A DNA stretch of 64,000 nt from CALJFL01 sp047633055 (lineage in GTDB: Bacteria > Pseudomonadota > Gammaproteobacteria > Pseudomonadales > Halieaceae). The position numbers and the translations under genes are program-made. The notes under the pieces were generated by a model. That model had not been told where the DNA came from, did no database searches, and saw only the letters and a list, made by a program, of their open reading frames with translations. Every line of letters begins with the position of its first letter. Within the stretch, counting starts at the first letter, position 1. Shown here piece by piece: positions 45,160-54,093 of this stretch. Where the stretch lies: contig JBLIEI010000003.1 in NCBI GenBank assembly GCA_047633055.1, forward strand, positions 1 to 64,000, read 5' to 3'.

Positions 45160-45897
45160 GTGCGGATAGACCTCCAGCCGGCGTACTTGCTACATCGGCA
45201 AGCCTATCGCGACACTAGCCAGTTGCTGGAGATTTTAACGCCTGAACACGGTCGTCTCAGCTTGGTAGCTAGAGGTGTACGGCGCAAAGCCCGGGGGGGA
45301 AGTACTGGCGCTATACTGCAGCCTTTTGTGCCTTTACTTGTCTCTTTTAGCGGGCGGGCGGAGCTCAAAACTCTGACTTCGGCAGAGGTCGCCAAAGGAG
45401 CTGTTACGCTTCGTGGGGAACGTCTCTTCAGTGGTCTCTATCTTAATGAATTATTGGTGAGACTCCTGCACCGCCACGATCCCCACCCTCAACTATTTGC
45501 CTGCTATGCGCAGACTTTACAGGATCTCGTGCCTGGTGTTTCGTTGGACGAAACGCTGCGACGATTTGAGTTCGCGCTGCTCGATGAACTGGGTTACAAC
45601 ATTGACTTTGCCAGCGAGGCACACGGTGGTGAGGCGCTGCAGCCTGATTATTGGTATCACTATGAAGCTGGTAGCGGCCTGGTGCGTTCACTCGCTGAAA
45701 GGCGCAGTGAAATACCGGTCTTTCCCGGGGAGGATTTACTGGCGCTAGGGCAGGGTGTGTTCAATGTCAGCAGCCGTAAAACCGCCAAGCGTCTGATGCG
45801 GTTGGTGCTGGCAGAGCATCTGGGAGGCAAGCCATTGCGTAGTCGAGATTTATTCAGCCAATACAGCGCATCCTTTTCGCCTGGTTGTTCGCCATGA
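45160..45897 (+). CDS. recO: DNA repair protein RecO
   Basis: A 245-residue RecO of the RecFOR recombination pathway, which loads RecA on SSB-covered gaps. The N-terminal OB fold is recognisable in PAYLLHRQAYRDTSQLLEI and HGRLSLVARGVRRKARG. Helices with LDELGYNIDFA follow. The start is GTG at 45160. Its stop overlaps the acpS ATG (ATGA). Confidence 0.93.
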   Translation: MRIDLQPAYLLHRQAYRDTSQLLEILTPEHGRLSLVARGVRRKARGGSTGAILQPFVPLLVSFSGRAELKTLTSAEVAKGAVTLRGERLFSGLYLNELLVRLLHRHDPHPQLFACYAQTLQDLVPGVSLDETLRRFEFALLDELGYNIDFASEAHGGEALQPDYWYHYEAGSGLVRSLAERRSEIPVFPGEDLLALGQGVFNVSSRKTAKRLMRLVLAEHLGGKPLRSRDLFSQYSASFSPGCSP

Positions 45898-46283
45898 TTG
45901 CGGTTGGTACCGACATCTTACAAATCAATCGCATAGCCGCGGTTGTTGATCGGCAGGGCGACAAGTTTGCTCAGAGAATATTAGCTCCTCAGGAATTAAA
46001 AGAGTACCGTGACAGCAAGTTGGCTTTGCGTTTGCTCGCCAAGCGCTACGCCGCCAAGGAGGCAGTCGCCAAATGCCTTGGTACGGGCATTGGTCGTGGG
46101 GTCAGTTGGCAGCATATTTTGATAGCGCACGATGACATGGGTGCCCCCGTGGTGATGCTCAGCGAAGGCGCGGCTGCGGCAGCCCAAGTAAAAGGCGGCA
46201 ACCGGATTGCGCTGAGTATTTCTGACGAATCGGATTATGTAGTCGCGTTTGCTGTGCTGTGGCGCGACGACAATCTAAAATGA
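45894..46283 (+). CDS. acpS: Holo-[acyl-carrier-protein] synthase
   Basis: A 129-residue AcpS that moves the 4'-phosphopantetheine arm from coenzyme A to apo-ACP, needed for fatty acid synthesis. AVGTDILQINRI and LAKRYAAKEAVAKCLGTGI are the two Mg-binding and catalytic motifs. ATG 45894 is preferred over an earlier TTG in the same frame because it overlaps the recO stop. In many Gammaproteobacteria pdxJ stands between recO and acpS; it is absent here. Confidence 0.95.
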   Translation: MIAVGTDILQINRIAAVVDRQGDKFAQRILAPQELKEYRDSKLALRLLAKRYAAKEAVAKCLGTGIGRGVSWQHILIAHDDMGAPVVMLSEGAAAAAQVKGGNRIALSISDESDYVVAFAVLWRDDNLK

Positions 46284-46308
46284 AGTGCTAGTTTCGTTCG
46301 AATCTCGT

Positions 46309-46314
46309 TATAAT
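46309..46314 (+). promoter_or_regulatory. Likely -10 box upstream of cysM
   Basis: A perfect TATAAT ends 26 bp before the ATG at 46341. Transcription would start near 46321, which favours that ATG over the in-frame GTG at 46320. A matching -35 box is weak. Confidence 0.4.
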
Positions 46315-46340
46315 CAAGAGTGAGTGTCCGGTTGAGTAAA

Positions 46341-47243
46341 ATGCCTGAGTATCCAACAATTGAAGCCTGTATTGGCAGCACACCACTGGTGCGCTTGCAA
46401 CGAATGCCGGGTCAAACCAGCAATACTATCCTCGCCAAGCTCGAGGGCAACAATCCAGCGGGTTCGGTAAAAGATAGACCCGCTCTTAGTATGATTGCTC
46501 AGGCCGAGGCACGGGGCGATCTTACTCCTGGCGATACCATTATCGAGGCCACCAGCGGTAACACCGGTATTGCATTGGCGATGGTGGCGGCTATTCGTGG
46601 CTACCGCATTATTCTGATTATGCCTTCCCATATGAGTGCTGAGAGGAAGCAGGCGATGTCTGCTTATGGCGCGGAACTGATTGAGGTAACGAAGGTGGAG
46701 GGGATGGAGGGTGCCAGAGACCTCGCTTTAGCGATGCAAGCTGAAGGAAGGGGTACGGTACTGGACCAGTTTGCGAATCCCGATAACCCCTTAGCTCACC
46801 TCGAAGGCACCGGTCCGGAGATCTGGCAGCAGACTCAAGGCCAGGTGACACATTTTGTCGCTTCAATGGGCACCACAGGCACTATCATGGGCTGTTCGGC
46901 CTACCTCAAAGCACAAAACCGGGACATAGAAATCGTCGGCTTGCAGCCCGTTGAAGGATCCAGTATTCCGGGGATCAGACGCTGGCCTGAGGCCTACCTG
47001 CCCAGCATATTTGATGCAGCTCGCGTCGATCGCGTTATCGATATCTCACAACTGGAAGCTGAGCGAGCTATGCGTCGGCTAGCGGTAGAGGAAGGAATAT
47101 TTGCCGGGGTATCGTCCGGCGGCTCAATCTGCGCGGCGCTAGCTCTGTCCAAGGAAGTGGAAAATGCCACTATAGTGGCTATTATTTGCGATCGCGGTGA
47201 TCGCTACCTCTCCACGGGTGTCTTTTCCGCCGGTGACACCTGA
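46341..47243 (+). CDS. cysM: Cysteine synthase B
   Basis: A 300-residue PLP enzyme that makes cysteine (or S-sulfocysteine with thiosulfate) from O-acetylserine. GSTPLVRLQRM is the first substrate loop; NNPAGSVKDRPAL carries the PLP lysine (Lys44); EATSGNTGIALAM binds the substrate carboxylate; GTTGTIMGC binds the PLP phosphate; GVSSGGSICAAL is the later Ser loop. The ATG at 46341 agrees with relatives (short lead to the YPTI segment). In Pseudomonas relatives rlmD often lies between cysM and relA; here relA follows after 12 bp. Confidence 0.94.
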   Translation: MPEYPTIEACIGSTPLVRLQRMPGQTSNTILAKLEGNNPAGSVKDRPALSMIAQAEARGDLTPGDTIIEATSGNTGIALAMVAAIRGYRIILIMPSHMSAERKQAMSAYGAELIEVTKVEGMEGARDLALAMQAEGRGTVLDQFANPDNPLAHLEGTGPEIWQQTQGQVTHFVASMGTTGTIMGCSAYLKAQNRDIEIVGLQPVEGSSIPGIRRWPEAYLPSIFDAARVDRVIDISQLEAERAMRRLAVEEGIFAGVSSGGSICAALALSKEVENATIVAIICDRGDRYLSTGVFSAGDT

Positions 47244-47255
47244 GAATATCGATTT

Positions 47256-49484
47256 ATGGTCCAAGTTCGACAGATATTGAGTGTTAGTGAATCCGGCGAT
47301 ATTGATCTGCAGCGCTGGATTGAGCAACTACCTGTCGCGATTGATGAGTCAGAAGCGTTCCGTCTGCACGCCGCGGGTGAGTGGCTGCGCGAAGTCGCGG
47401 CCCTGCCTGGGGTGAGCCCCTCTGAATGGGCTCAGGAGACCAACTGCTTTTTAACCGGCCTGGAGATCACTCAGATACTCGCTGACCTGCATGTAGGTAC
47501 GAATTGTTTGTTGGCGGGTCTGCTTTATCGGGCGGTTCGGGAGGAGCGTTTGAGCCTGGAGGACGTGTCTCGAGAGTGCGGGCCGGAAGTGCGACATTTG
47601 GTCGCCGGGGTTTTACGCATGGCTGCGATTAGCGAATTGCAGGTTCAGACTGAAGCGCCAGTATTAGGTCAGGCCCATGGGCAAAAGGACAATATCAGAA
47701 AAATGCTGATGGCCCTGGTCGACGACGTACGCGTAGCTCTGATTAAGCTCGCTGAGCGTACCTGCGCGATCCGCGCGGTTAAAAATGACCCTGATCGGCG
47801 GCGACCGGTGGCTCAGGAAGTATTTGACGTCTACGCACCTCTGGCGCATCGCCTGGGTATTGGGCACTTGAAATGGGAACTCGAGGACCTCTCATTTCGC
47901 TATATTTATGCTGATGCCTACCGCAAGATCGCCAATTTGCTGGACGGTAAGCGAATAGAGCGAGACAGATTTGTGGTCAGGGTGCGAGAGGAAATTACGC
48001 AGGTACTTGGCTCAGCGGGGCTTGAATTCGAAGCAACTGGCAGGGCTAAGCATATCTACAGTATCTGGCGAAAAATGCAGCGCAAGGGCATCGGTTTTTC
48101 TCAGGTCTATGATATTCGAGCGGTGCGAGTTTTGGTTCCTGAGGTCAAGGATTGTTACGCGACACTTGGATTGATTCATGGATTATGGCGCAATATCCCC
48201 AATGAGTTCGATGACTATATTGCGAACCCGAAGGAGAATGGTTATCGCTCACTGCATACCGCGGTAATAGGCCCTGAAGGCAAAATTCTTGAGGTGCAAA
48301 TTCGCACGCATCAAATGGATGAAGAGGCGGAACTAGGGGTTTGCGCGCACTGGCGATATAAGGGTTCGGACACCTCTGGCGGCATGGCCAGCAGTTACGA
48401 GGAAAAAATATCCTGGCTGCGTCAAGTTCTCGATTGGTACGAAGAGACCGGTGACAGTCATGGCGTAGCAGAGCAATTTAGTTTTGATATGACTCAGGAC
48501 AGGGTCTATGTCTTTACCCCCCAGGGCGATGTTGTCAATCTGGCGCACGACGCGACCCCCCTTGATTTTGCCTACCATGTACACACTGAGATAGGGCACT
48601 GTTGTCGCGGTGCAAAGGTCAATGGCTCAATTGTGCCTTTGACCTACAGCCTCAACACGGGAGATCGGGTCGAGATACTAACGAGCAAGGACGGCGCACC
48701 GAAGCGTGACTGGTTACAACCGGGCTTAGGCTACTTACACACATCCAGAGCGCGCGCCAAGGTACAGCACTGGTTTAAAATCCAGGCACGGGATGAGAAT
48801 GTCGATGCGGGCAGGCATTTGCTGGACCGAGAATTTAAACGACTCGCGCTTACCAGCGTCGATTACAAACGGTTGGCGGCTAAAATTCAGTTACCGACTG
48901 TGGAAGATATGTACGCCGCGGTTGGTGCTGGCGATATTTCGTCAGCACAGGTACTTAATGCGGCACAGGACATGGTTGGAGCTCGACCAGAGCCTCGCCT
49001 CAGGCTTACGAGCGCTGGTGCCACCAGCAATCGAGATCAGGTTCAGGTTCAAGGAGTCGGCAACCTGATGACCAACCTGGCGGGGTGTTGTAAACCCTTG
49101 CCCGGCGACGCGATTACTGGATTCATAACTCAGGGCCGTGGCGTATCTATTCATCGCACGGATTGTTCGCGTATTATGGCTTTGCAGGATTCCGCTGTCG
49201 AGCGCGTCATAGACGTCCAGTGGGGTGCCGGCGCAAATGATGCTTACGAGGTGGATTTGGCGATTGAATGTTACGACCGTCAGGGCCTGTTGCGTGACAT
49301 TACTGAGCTCTTTGCCAACGCGAGAATTAATGTACTTGCCGTTAATACGCAATCCAATATAAAGCAGCACACTGCAACCATGCGACTGCGCGTTGAGGTG
49401 CCTAACCTGGGCTACTTATCTAAGTTGCTTGAGCGCATCAGTCGCTTGAAAAATGTTATTTCTGTCGTTCGTGTTTCCGAATAA
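47256..49484 (+). CDS. relA: GTP pyrophosphokinase RelA
   Basis: A 742-residue stringent-response enzyme that makes (p)ppGpp when uncharged tRNA enters the ribosome. The N-terminal hydrolase domain is degenerate: LLYRAV stands where SpoT has LHDVIE, so the His-Asp pair is lost. The synthetase domain is complete (RAKHIYSIWRKMQRKG, YDIRAVRVLV, FDDYIANPKENGYRSLHT, VQIRTHQMDEEAELGV). TGS (VYVFTPQGDVVNLAHDATPL), a zinc-finger region with GCCKPLPGD, and an ACT domain follow. This pattern marks it as RelA, a synthetase only. Confidence 0.96.
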   Translation: MVQVRQILSVSESGDIDLQRWIEQLPVAIDESEAFRLHAAGEWLREVAALPGVSPSEWAQETNCFLTGLEITQILADLHVGTNCLLAGLLYRAVREERLSLEDVSRECGPEVRHLVAGVLRMAAISELQVQTEAPVLGQAHGQKDNIRKMLMALVDDVRVALIKLAERTCAIRAVKNDPDRRRPVAQEVFDVYAPLAHRLGIGHLKWELEDLSFRYIYADAYRKIANLLDGKRIERDRFVVRVREEITQVLGSAGLEFEATGRAKHIYSIWRKMQRKGIGFSQVYDIRAVRVLVPEVKDCYATLGLIHGLWRNIPNEFDDYIANPKENGYRSLHTAVIGPEGKILEVQIRTHQMDEEAELGVCAHWRYKGSDTSGGMASSYEEKISWLRQVLDWYEETGDSHGVAEQFSFDMTQDRVYVFTPQGDVVNLAHDATPLDFAYHVHTEIGHCCRGAKVNGSIVPLTYSLNTGDRVEILTSKDGAPKRDWLQPGLGYLHTSRARAKVQHWFKIQARDENVDAGRHLLDREFKRLALTSVDYKRLAAKIQLPTVEDMYAAVGAGDISSAQVLNAAQDMVGARPEPRLRLTSAGATSNRDQVQVQGVGNLMTNLAGCCKPLPGDAITGFITQGRGVSIHRTDCSRIMALQDSAVERVIDVQWGAGANDAYEVDLAIECYDRQGLLRDITELFANARINVLAVNTQSNIKQHTATMRLRVEVPNLGYLSKLLERISRLKNVISVVRVSE

Positions 49485-49496
49485 TAGGAGCTCAAT

Positions 49497-50306
49497 TTGA
49501 ATCAGCCCGAGTACACAGTCGTTGAGCTTTTGCGGGTGATGCAGCGGTTGCGAGATCCGGTGAGCGGTTGCCCGTGGGATATTGCCCAGAATTTTGAAAG
49601 TATCGTACCGTCTACTTTGGAGGAGTGCTACGAACTCGCAGATGCCATCGAGCAGCAAGATTTCCCTCATGTCGCTGAAGAATTGGGCGATGTACTGTTC
49701 CAAGTGATTTTTTATGCCCAGATGGGATCGGAGCAAGGACTTTTTTCGTTCGACAGTGTAGTCAGTACTCTGGTGGAAAAACTCTTACGGCGGCACCCCC
49801 ATGTTTTTGCCAATGGAGAAATCGAAGGTGTTTTGGCGGACTCTCGATCGATTGAGGACGTCCAAAAAAGCTGGGAAAATATTAAACAGCAGGAACGGGC
49901 TTCGCGCAAGAAGCTGGGCGCTCTCGCCGATATCCCCGTGCCGTTGCCGGCGTTACCGCGAGCTCAGAAGCTGCAGAAGAGGGCCGCGCAAGTGGGTTTC
50001 GATTGGCCCGACCATAACGGTCCGCTTGATAAGCTGACAGAAGAAATTGCTGAGCTACGAGAGGCTCTCATTGGTGGTGATCAAACGCGGGTAAGGGAAG
50101 AATTGGGAGACCTGATTTTCAGCTGCGTTAACCTGGCCAGGCATTTGAACCTCGACGCGGAGGAGACGTTGCGTCGAGCCTCAGGAAAGTTTGAGAATCG
50201 TTTTACGCGTATGGAAATTATGGCCAAAGAAAGAGGTGAATCACTGTCGGACTTAAGTGATCAGGAGCTCGATTTATTTTGGAATCGATGCAAAGAGTCC
50301 GAATAA
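49497..50306 (+). CDS. mazG: Nucleoside triphosphate pyrophosphohydrolase MazG
   Basis: A 269-residue MazG that hydrolyses NTPs to NMP and pyrophosphate. Two tandem MazG domains are visible, each with the acidic motif: EECYELADAIEQQDFPHVAE with ELGDVLFQVIFYA, and EEIAELREALIGGDQTRVRE with ELGDLIFSCVNLAR. The start is TTG at 49497, selected by an AGGAG sequence six bases upstream and by family length. It follows relA by 12 bp, as in E. coli, where MazG lowers ppGpp effects. Confidence 0.94.
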   Translation: MNQPEYTVVELLRVMQRLRDPVSGCPWDIAQNFESIVPSTLEECYELADAIEQQDFPHVAEELGDVLFQVIFYAQMGSEQGLFSFDSVVSTLVEKLLRRHPHVFANGEIEGVLADSRSIEDVQKSWENIKQQERASRKKLGALADIPVPLPALPRAQKLQKRAAQVGFDWPDHNGPLDKLTEEIAELREALIGGDQTRVREELGDLIFSCVNLARHLNLDAEETLRRASGKFENRFTRMEIMAKERGESLSDLSDQELDLFWNRCKESE

Positions 50307-50391
50307 TTAACAGGCTTGTACTGGGCGCTGGTGTTGTATAAGGTTACTGCCCTTCATTTATACCAGTATTTTACGATATCAGTTTCGGGCT

Positions 50392-50418
50392 GAAGTTCCG
50401 AAGCTGCCACCGAACTTC
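50392..50418 (+). promoter_or_regulatory. Inverted repeat in the adk leader
   Basis: GAAGTTC (50392-50398) and GAACTTC (50412-50418) are perfect reverse complements, with a loop of 13 bases. They lie immediately upstream of the adk ribosome-binding site (GAGGA), so a hairpin in the leader could affect translation. No uridine tract follows, so it is not a terminator. Confidence 0.3.
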
Positions 50419-50432
50419 GAGGATTTTACTGA

Positions 50433-51077
50433 ATGCGATTAATTCTTCTGGGCGCCCCCGGCGCCGGCAAAGGCACTCAGGCACAGTTTATTACGGAGAA
50501 GTTCGGTATTCCCCAGATATCCACAGGAGATATGCTGCGTGCAGCGGTCAAGGCTCAGACGGAGCTTGGCATGCAGGCTAAGGCAGTCATGGACTCGGGT
50601 GGACTGGTTTCTGACGATATCATTGTTGGTCTGGTAAAAGAGCGCATACAGCAAGCCGACTGTGAAGGTGGGTTTTTATTCGATGGATTCCCCAGAACCA
50701 TACCGCAGGCAGAAGCGATGGTGACGGCAGGTGTTGATATTGATCATGTTGTCGCAATCAATGTTGACGATGAAGCCATAGTGTCGCGACTGAGCGGTCG
50801 CCGCGTGCATCCGGGTTCTGGTCGTGTTTACCACCTCATTTATAATCCACCGCAACGCGAAAATATGGACGATGAAACCGGCGAGAGCTTGGTCCAACGT
50901 GAAGACGATGCTGAAAAAACGGTTCGTAAAAGACTGGATATATATCATTCGCAAACCGCACCGCTGGTAGATTTTTATCAGTCTATGAGTGGTGAAACTG
51001 CCCCCGCTTACCATCGAATCGCCGGCGAAGGTTCCGTTGATGACATTAAAGAAAAAGTTCTTAGCGCTTTAAGTTGA
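50433..51077 (+). CDS. adk: Adenylate kinase
   Basis: A 214-residue long-form adenylate kinase, balancing ATP, ADP and AMP. P-loop GAPGAGKGTQAQF, AMP-binding STGDMLRAAVK, GFLFDGFPRTIPQAEAM, and the LID region RRVHPGSGRVYHLIYNPPQ. The LID uses His/Ser in place of the four zinc-binding Cys, as in other Gammaproteobacteria. A strong terminator follows. Confidence 0.97.
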   Translation: MRLILLGAPGAGKGTQAQFITEKFGIPQISTGDMLRAAVKAQTELGMQAKAVMDSGGLVSDDIIVGLVKERIQQADCEGGFLFDGFPRTIPQAEAMVTAGVDIDHVVAINVDDEAIVSRLSGRRVHPGSGRVYHLIYNPPQRENMDDETGESLVQREDDAEKTVRKRLDIYHSQTAPLVDFYQSMSGETAPAYHRIAGEGSVDDIKEKVLSALS

Positions 51078-51092
51078 GTTTTCAAGAGGATA

Positions 51093-51130
51093 CTAAAAAG
51101 GGAACGATAAGTTCCCTTTTTAGTTTTTTT
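51093..51130 (+). terminator. Rho-independent terminator after adk
   Basis: A perfect 13-bp stem (arms 51093-51105 and 51111-51123, GGGAAC/GTTCCC core) with a five-base loop is followed by seven T (51124-51130). It lies 16 bp after the adk stop. Confidence 0.93.
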
Positions 51131-51461
51131 GGCGAGAAGATGTAAAATTCCCTATTTTTTTAAAAAAAAATATTGGTCCCCCTAAAAAAAAAATATGACA
51201 AGAAGTACCGTTTGGTGCCCTTGCGCTTCACCAACAATAAAACCGATAGAAGAGAAATACACTGCTAAACAAGTGTTTTCCCAACATTGATTTACTATTT
51301 CACATGTATGACGCCTTGCAGATAGCATCCTTAAGTCGTTTCTAGCCTAGAAAAAGCCTTTCAAATACGTCTTGTTTTTAAGTGCGGGGGTGTTGTACCT
51401 CCTTGAAATTGTTGCTATTTTCAATCTGCGCCACGTAAATAAAAAAAGTGGAGATAGCTAG
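51131..51461. other. AT-rich intergenic region upstream of the histone-like gene
   Basis: 331 bp with no convincing gene on either strand. By eye it is clearly richer in A and T than its surroundings, with several A and T runs in the first 70 bases (51150-51195). It may contain the promoter of the AlgP-like gene and be bent DNA. No RNA gene was recognised. Confidence 0.5.
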
Positions 51462-52616
51462 ATGGCTACCGCTAAGAAAAAATCAACGGGGAAAGAAAAA
51501 GTGGCAGTGCGAAAATCGCCGGCCCGACGAAAGTCACCGGCTAAACGCAAGGCACTTGCCAAGCGTAAAGTAAAAAGCAAACAAGCTGAAAATCAGTCGG
51601 CCTTTGTAGTCGCCTCTCCTGCTCTGGCAAAAGCCAGCGGTGTATTGGAAAGATTGCGCGAGACGCTTGCCGCTGAGAGAAAAAATTGGTTGATGGCTCG
51701 CAGGAAATCCAAATCTGCTCGAAAAGTCGCTGCCAGAACAAAAAAGGTCAGTGATAAACGCACAGCGAAAGCAGCGAAAGCAGCGTCAGCCAGATTCTCG
51801 CTTAGAATTAAGATGCTTCGCGAGCGCGTTGCGGTTTCAACCAGACGTGTTAGCCATTTGACCGAAGCAGCCAAGTTAAAAGCAGCCCATATAGCAGCAA
51901 AAGAAAAAATGTTGGCGAAGAAAGCTGAATGGGCAGTCGGTGCAGAACTGGCACAAGTTAAATTCATGGCCGTTCAGGCTGATAAGTGGATTAAAGCGCG
52001 TGCAAAAACGGATTCCAAGAAGTTGTCAGCCCTAGAGAAGCGGCTGGCTAAACGTTTAAAGATTCTCGAGAACCAGGCGCTGGCAAGGGCCAAGGCCGCA
52101 GAGAAAAAGCTTGAAAGTACACTCAAGGCAGCAGCAAAACCAATGGTAAAAAAGGTGATTACGATGGCAACAAGGACCAAAGCAAAGATTAAGCCCAAGG
52201 CTAAAGCGAAGCCCAAAGCGAAAGCGAAGCCCAAAGCCAAAGCGAAGCCCAAGGCTAAAGCGAAGCCCAAGGCTAAAGTGAAGCCCAAAGCGAAAGCGAA
52301 GCCCAAAGCGAAAGCGAAGCCCAAAGCGAAAGCGAAGCCCAAAGCGAAAGCGAAGCCCAAAGCCAAAGCGAAAGCGAAGCCCAAAGCCAAAGCGAAGCCC
52401 AAAGCCAAAGCGAAGCCCAAAGCCAAAGCGAAGCCCAAGGCGAAAGCGAAGCCCAAAGCCAAAGCGAAGCCTAAAGCCAAAGCGAAGCCCAAAGCCAAAG
52501 CGAAGCCCAAAGCCAAAGCGAAGCCCAAAGCCAAAGCGAAGCCCAAAGCCAAAGCGAAGCCCAAGGCGAAAGCGAAGCCCAAAGCGAAGCCCAAAGCTAA
52601 AGCTCGCAAAAAGTAG
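51462..52616 (+). CDS. AlgP-like histone-like protein with Lys-Pro-Lys-Ala repeats
   Basis: A 384-residue, very basic protein. Residues 1-45 are Lys/Arg-rich. About 50-235 are helical, Ala- and Lys-rich with coiled-coil character (LERLRETLAAERKNWLMARR, ISTRRVSHL-like segments). From about 244 to 380 the chain is a run of the hexamer K-P-K-A-K-A with small variations. This resembles AlgP (AlgR3) of Pseudomonas and the tail of eukaryotic histone H1, which bind DNA without sequence preference. A role in nucleoid structure or gene regulation is inferred. The gene has its own terminator and upstream AT-rich region. Confidence 0.85.
   Translation: MATAKKKSTGKEKVAVRKSPARRKSPAKRKALAKRKVKSKQAENQSAFVVASPALAKASGVLERLRETLAAERKNWLMARRKSKSARKVAARTKKVSDKRTAKAAKAASARFSLRIKMLRERVAVSTRRVSHLTEAAKLKAAHIAAKEKMLAKKAEWAVGAELAQVKFMAVQADKWIKARAKTDSKKLSALEKRLAKRLKILENQALARAKAAEKKLESTLKAAAKPMVKKVITMATRTKAKIKPKAKAKPKAKAKPKAKAKPKAKAKPKAKVKPKAKAKPKAKAKPKAKAKPKAKAKPKAKAKAKPKAKAKPKAKAKPKAKAKPKAKAKPKAKAKPKAKAKPKAKAKPKAKAKPKAKAKPKAKAKPKAKAKPKAKPKAKARKK
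52191..52610 (+). repeat. Tandem 12/18-bp coding repeat (K-P-K-A-K-A)
   Basis: About 420 bp made of units such as AAGCCCAAAGCCAAAGCG, with silent changes (GCC/GCG/GCT, AAA/AAG) between copies. It encodes the C-terminal tail of the histone-like protein. Such repeats gain and lose units by slippage or recombination, so length should differ between strains. Confidence 0.93.
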
Positions 52617-52636
52617 CGATTTGCAATAATCGGGTA

Positions 52637-52666
52637 CCCCGCAGACTAAAGTCTGCGGGGTTTTTT
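52637..52666 (+). terminator. Rho-independent terminator after the histone-like gene
   Basis: Arms CCCCGCAGAC (52637-52646) and GTCTGCGGGG (52651-52660) pair perfectly with a four-base loop, followed by six T. It touches the end of convergent mobA (52665). Confidence 0.93.
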
Positions 52667-53237
52667 ACTGCAGTTTGTTTAGGTTTTCGAAAGCCGCAGT
52701 GTGACTGGAGAAATCCACCGTCACGAAGCCTGCGCCGCCATACCACTCCCGCACTGTCCGTCCGCCCTGATTTAAGTATGCCGCAAGAGACGGTAGTGCA
52801 TCCCTCCCGATCAAGGCGCATAGATACTGATTGCGCGTTCCGTCCCAGGCCACACTGATACTGGCCGACGTGTTGGTATCGGCAAGCGATTCGTGTAAGC
52901 GTTGAGCCAGATCCAGTGGCACTCTGGGCGTGTCACAGGCTGTCACCAGTAAATAGGCTGTCTGCAGTTTAGGTGCAGCAGACTCTATACCAGCCAGTGG
53001 GCCCTGATAATCAGCTCTTTCATCGGTCACCGTATCACTGACAATGGTACGGTAGATGCCAGTGTTGCGGTTGCAACTTAGCATTAGGTGGCACACCTGA
53101 GGTGCAACTCGCTCTGCCACGTGCGCGACCAAAGGACGCCCGCGCCACTCGATCAATCCCTTGTCCTTGCCTCCAGCCCGGCGTCCTCTGCCTCCGGCAA
53201 GAATGAGGCCGGTTATGTTTTCGGATGTGTCACTCAT
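52665..53237 (-). CDS. mobA: Molybdenum cofactor guanylyltransferase
   Basis: A 190-residue MobA that attaches GMP to molybdopterin, giving the bis-MGD cofactor of DMSO-reductase-family enzymes. The nucleotide-binding LILAGGRGRRAGGKDKGLIE, then CDTPRVPLDLAQRL, and YLCALIGRDALPSL are family features. It stands alone, convergent with the histone-like gene and divergent from tsaB. The molybdoenzymes it serves are outside the window. Confidence 0.92.
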   Translation of the reverse strand: MSDTSENITGLILAGGRGRRAGGKDKGLIEWRGRPLVAHVAERVAPQVCHLMLSCNRNTGIYRTIVSDTVTDERADYQGPLAGIESAAPKLQTAYLLVTACDTPRVPLDLAQRLHESLADTNTSASISVAWDGTRNQYLCALIGRDALPSLAAYLNQGGRTVREWYGGAGFVTVDFSSHTAAFENLNKLQ

Positions 53238-53382
53238 GTGCTCTCCCTGCTGCGATGTGGGGTCAAATTAGTGGCAATGGTGTTTGCATTGCGCTCACTG
53301 TGGGATAATTTCAGAAAGGTGCCACGAACTCAATGAGCTTTCGGTATTCTGTATCCTCAGCAGTATCCAAAACAGGAAATTA

Positions 53383-54093
53383 ATGATCAATATTTTAGCG
53401 ATCGATACCGCAACAGACGCCTGTTCGGTAGCCGTGTTTCGGGATGGGCAAATTGATGAGCGCCACGAGATTGCTCCCAGGCGACATAATCATCGGTTGC
53501 CAGCGATGTTACGCGAGCTATTCGCGTCGGGTGATCTCAAAAAGCAGGGCGTGGAAGCCATCGCCTATGGCTGCGGCCCTGGTTCTTTTACCGGATTGCG
53601 AATTGCCGCTAGTGCAGTTCAGGGGCTCGCATTCAGCAATCGATTACCGGCAATCCCTGTGTCTACGTTAGCTTGCCAAGTGGTCACTGCAGCGCGTTTA
53701 AACCTGCTCAATAAAGAGTTGCCGGTGCTGAGCCTTCTCGATGCCAAGGTTAATGAAGTTTATTGGGGATGCTTTCAACTGAGCGAGGGTTTGCCCGTAG
53801 CAATGCATGGTCCGGGAGTCAGTGCGCCGGAGCACTTGTCTTTGCCCCAGGTGGATGGCCAGTGGCAAGCGGTTGGTGACGGCTGTCAGTTTTATGGGAC
53901 GATGCTTGATTCGATGCGGAGCAATATCCACGTTGTGGGTGCACAAGTTTTACCGCGGGCGCGAGATATGATTCCGCTGGCGATGAGGGCGTTTGACCAA
54001 GGATTGCTGCAACAGGCCCACGAGGTCTGCCCTGTATACGTCAGGGATGAAATTAGCTGGAAAAAACTCGATCAGCAGGGCAAGAAATCATGA
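53383..54093 (+). CDS. tsaB: tRNA t6A37 biosynthesis protein TsaB
   Basis: A 236-residue TsaB, the scaffold partner of TsaD in forming threonylcarbamoyl-adenosine at position 37 of ANN-decoding tRNAs. The ASKHA fold starts INILAIDTATDACSVAVF and has the signature YGCGPGSFTGLRIAAS. ATG 53383 with AGGAAA upstream is preferred; the frame is open another 33 codons without conservation. uppP overlaps by four bases, an unusual partner. Confidence 0.94.
   Translation: MINILAIDTATDACSVAVFRDGQIDERHEIAPRRHNHRLPAMLRELFASGDLKKQGVEAIAYGCGPGSFTGLRIAASAVQGLAFSNRLPAIPVSTLACQVVTAARLNLLNKELPVLSLLDAKVNEVYWGCFQLSEGLPVAMHGPGVSAPEHLSLPQVDGQWQAVGDGCQFYGTMLDSMRSNIHVVGAQVLPRARDMIPLAMRAFDQGLLQQAHEVCPVYVRDEISWKKLDQQGKKS

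Noticed and set aside
51974..52609. Long minus-strand open frame rich in Ala-Leu-Gly-Phe opposite the histone-like gene
   Set aside because: It is the mirror of the Lys-Pro-Lys-Ala repeat; no start signal and no conserved domain.
52191..52610. CRISPR-like array
   Set aside because: The units are contiguous coding repeats without unique spacers and with no cas genes nearby.
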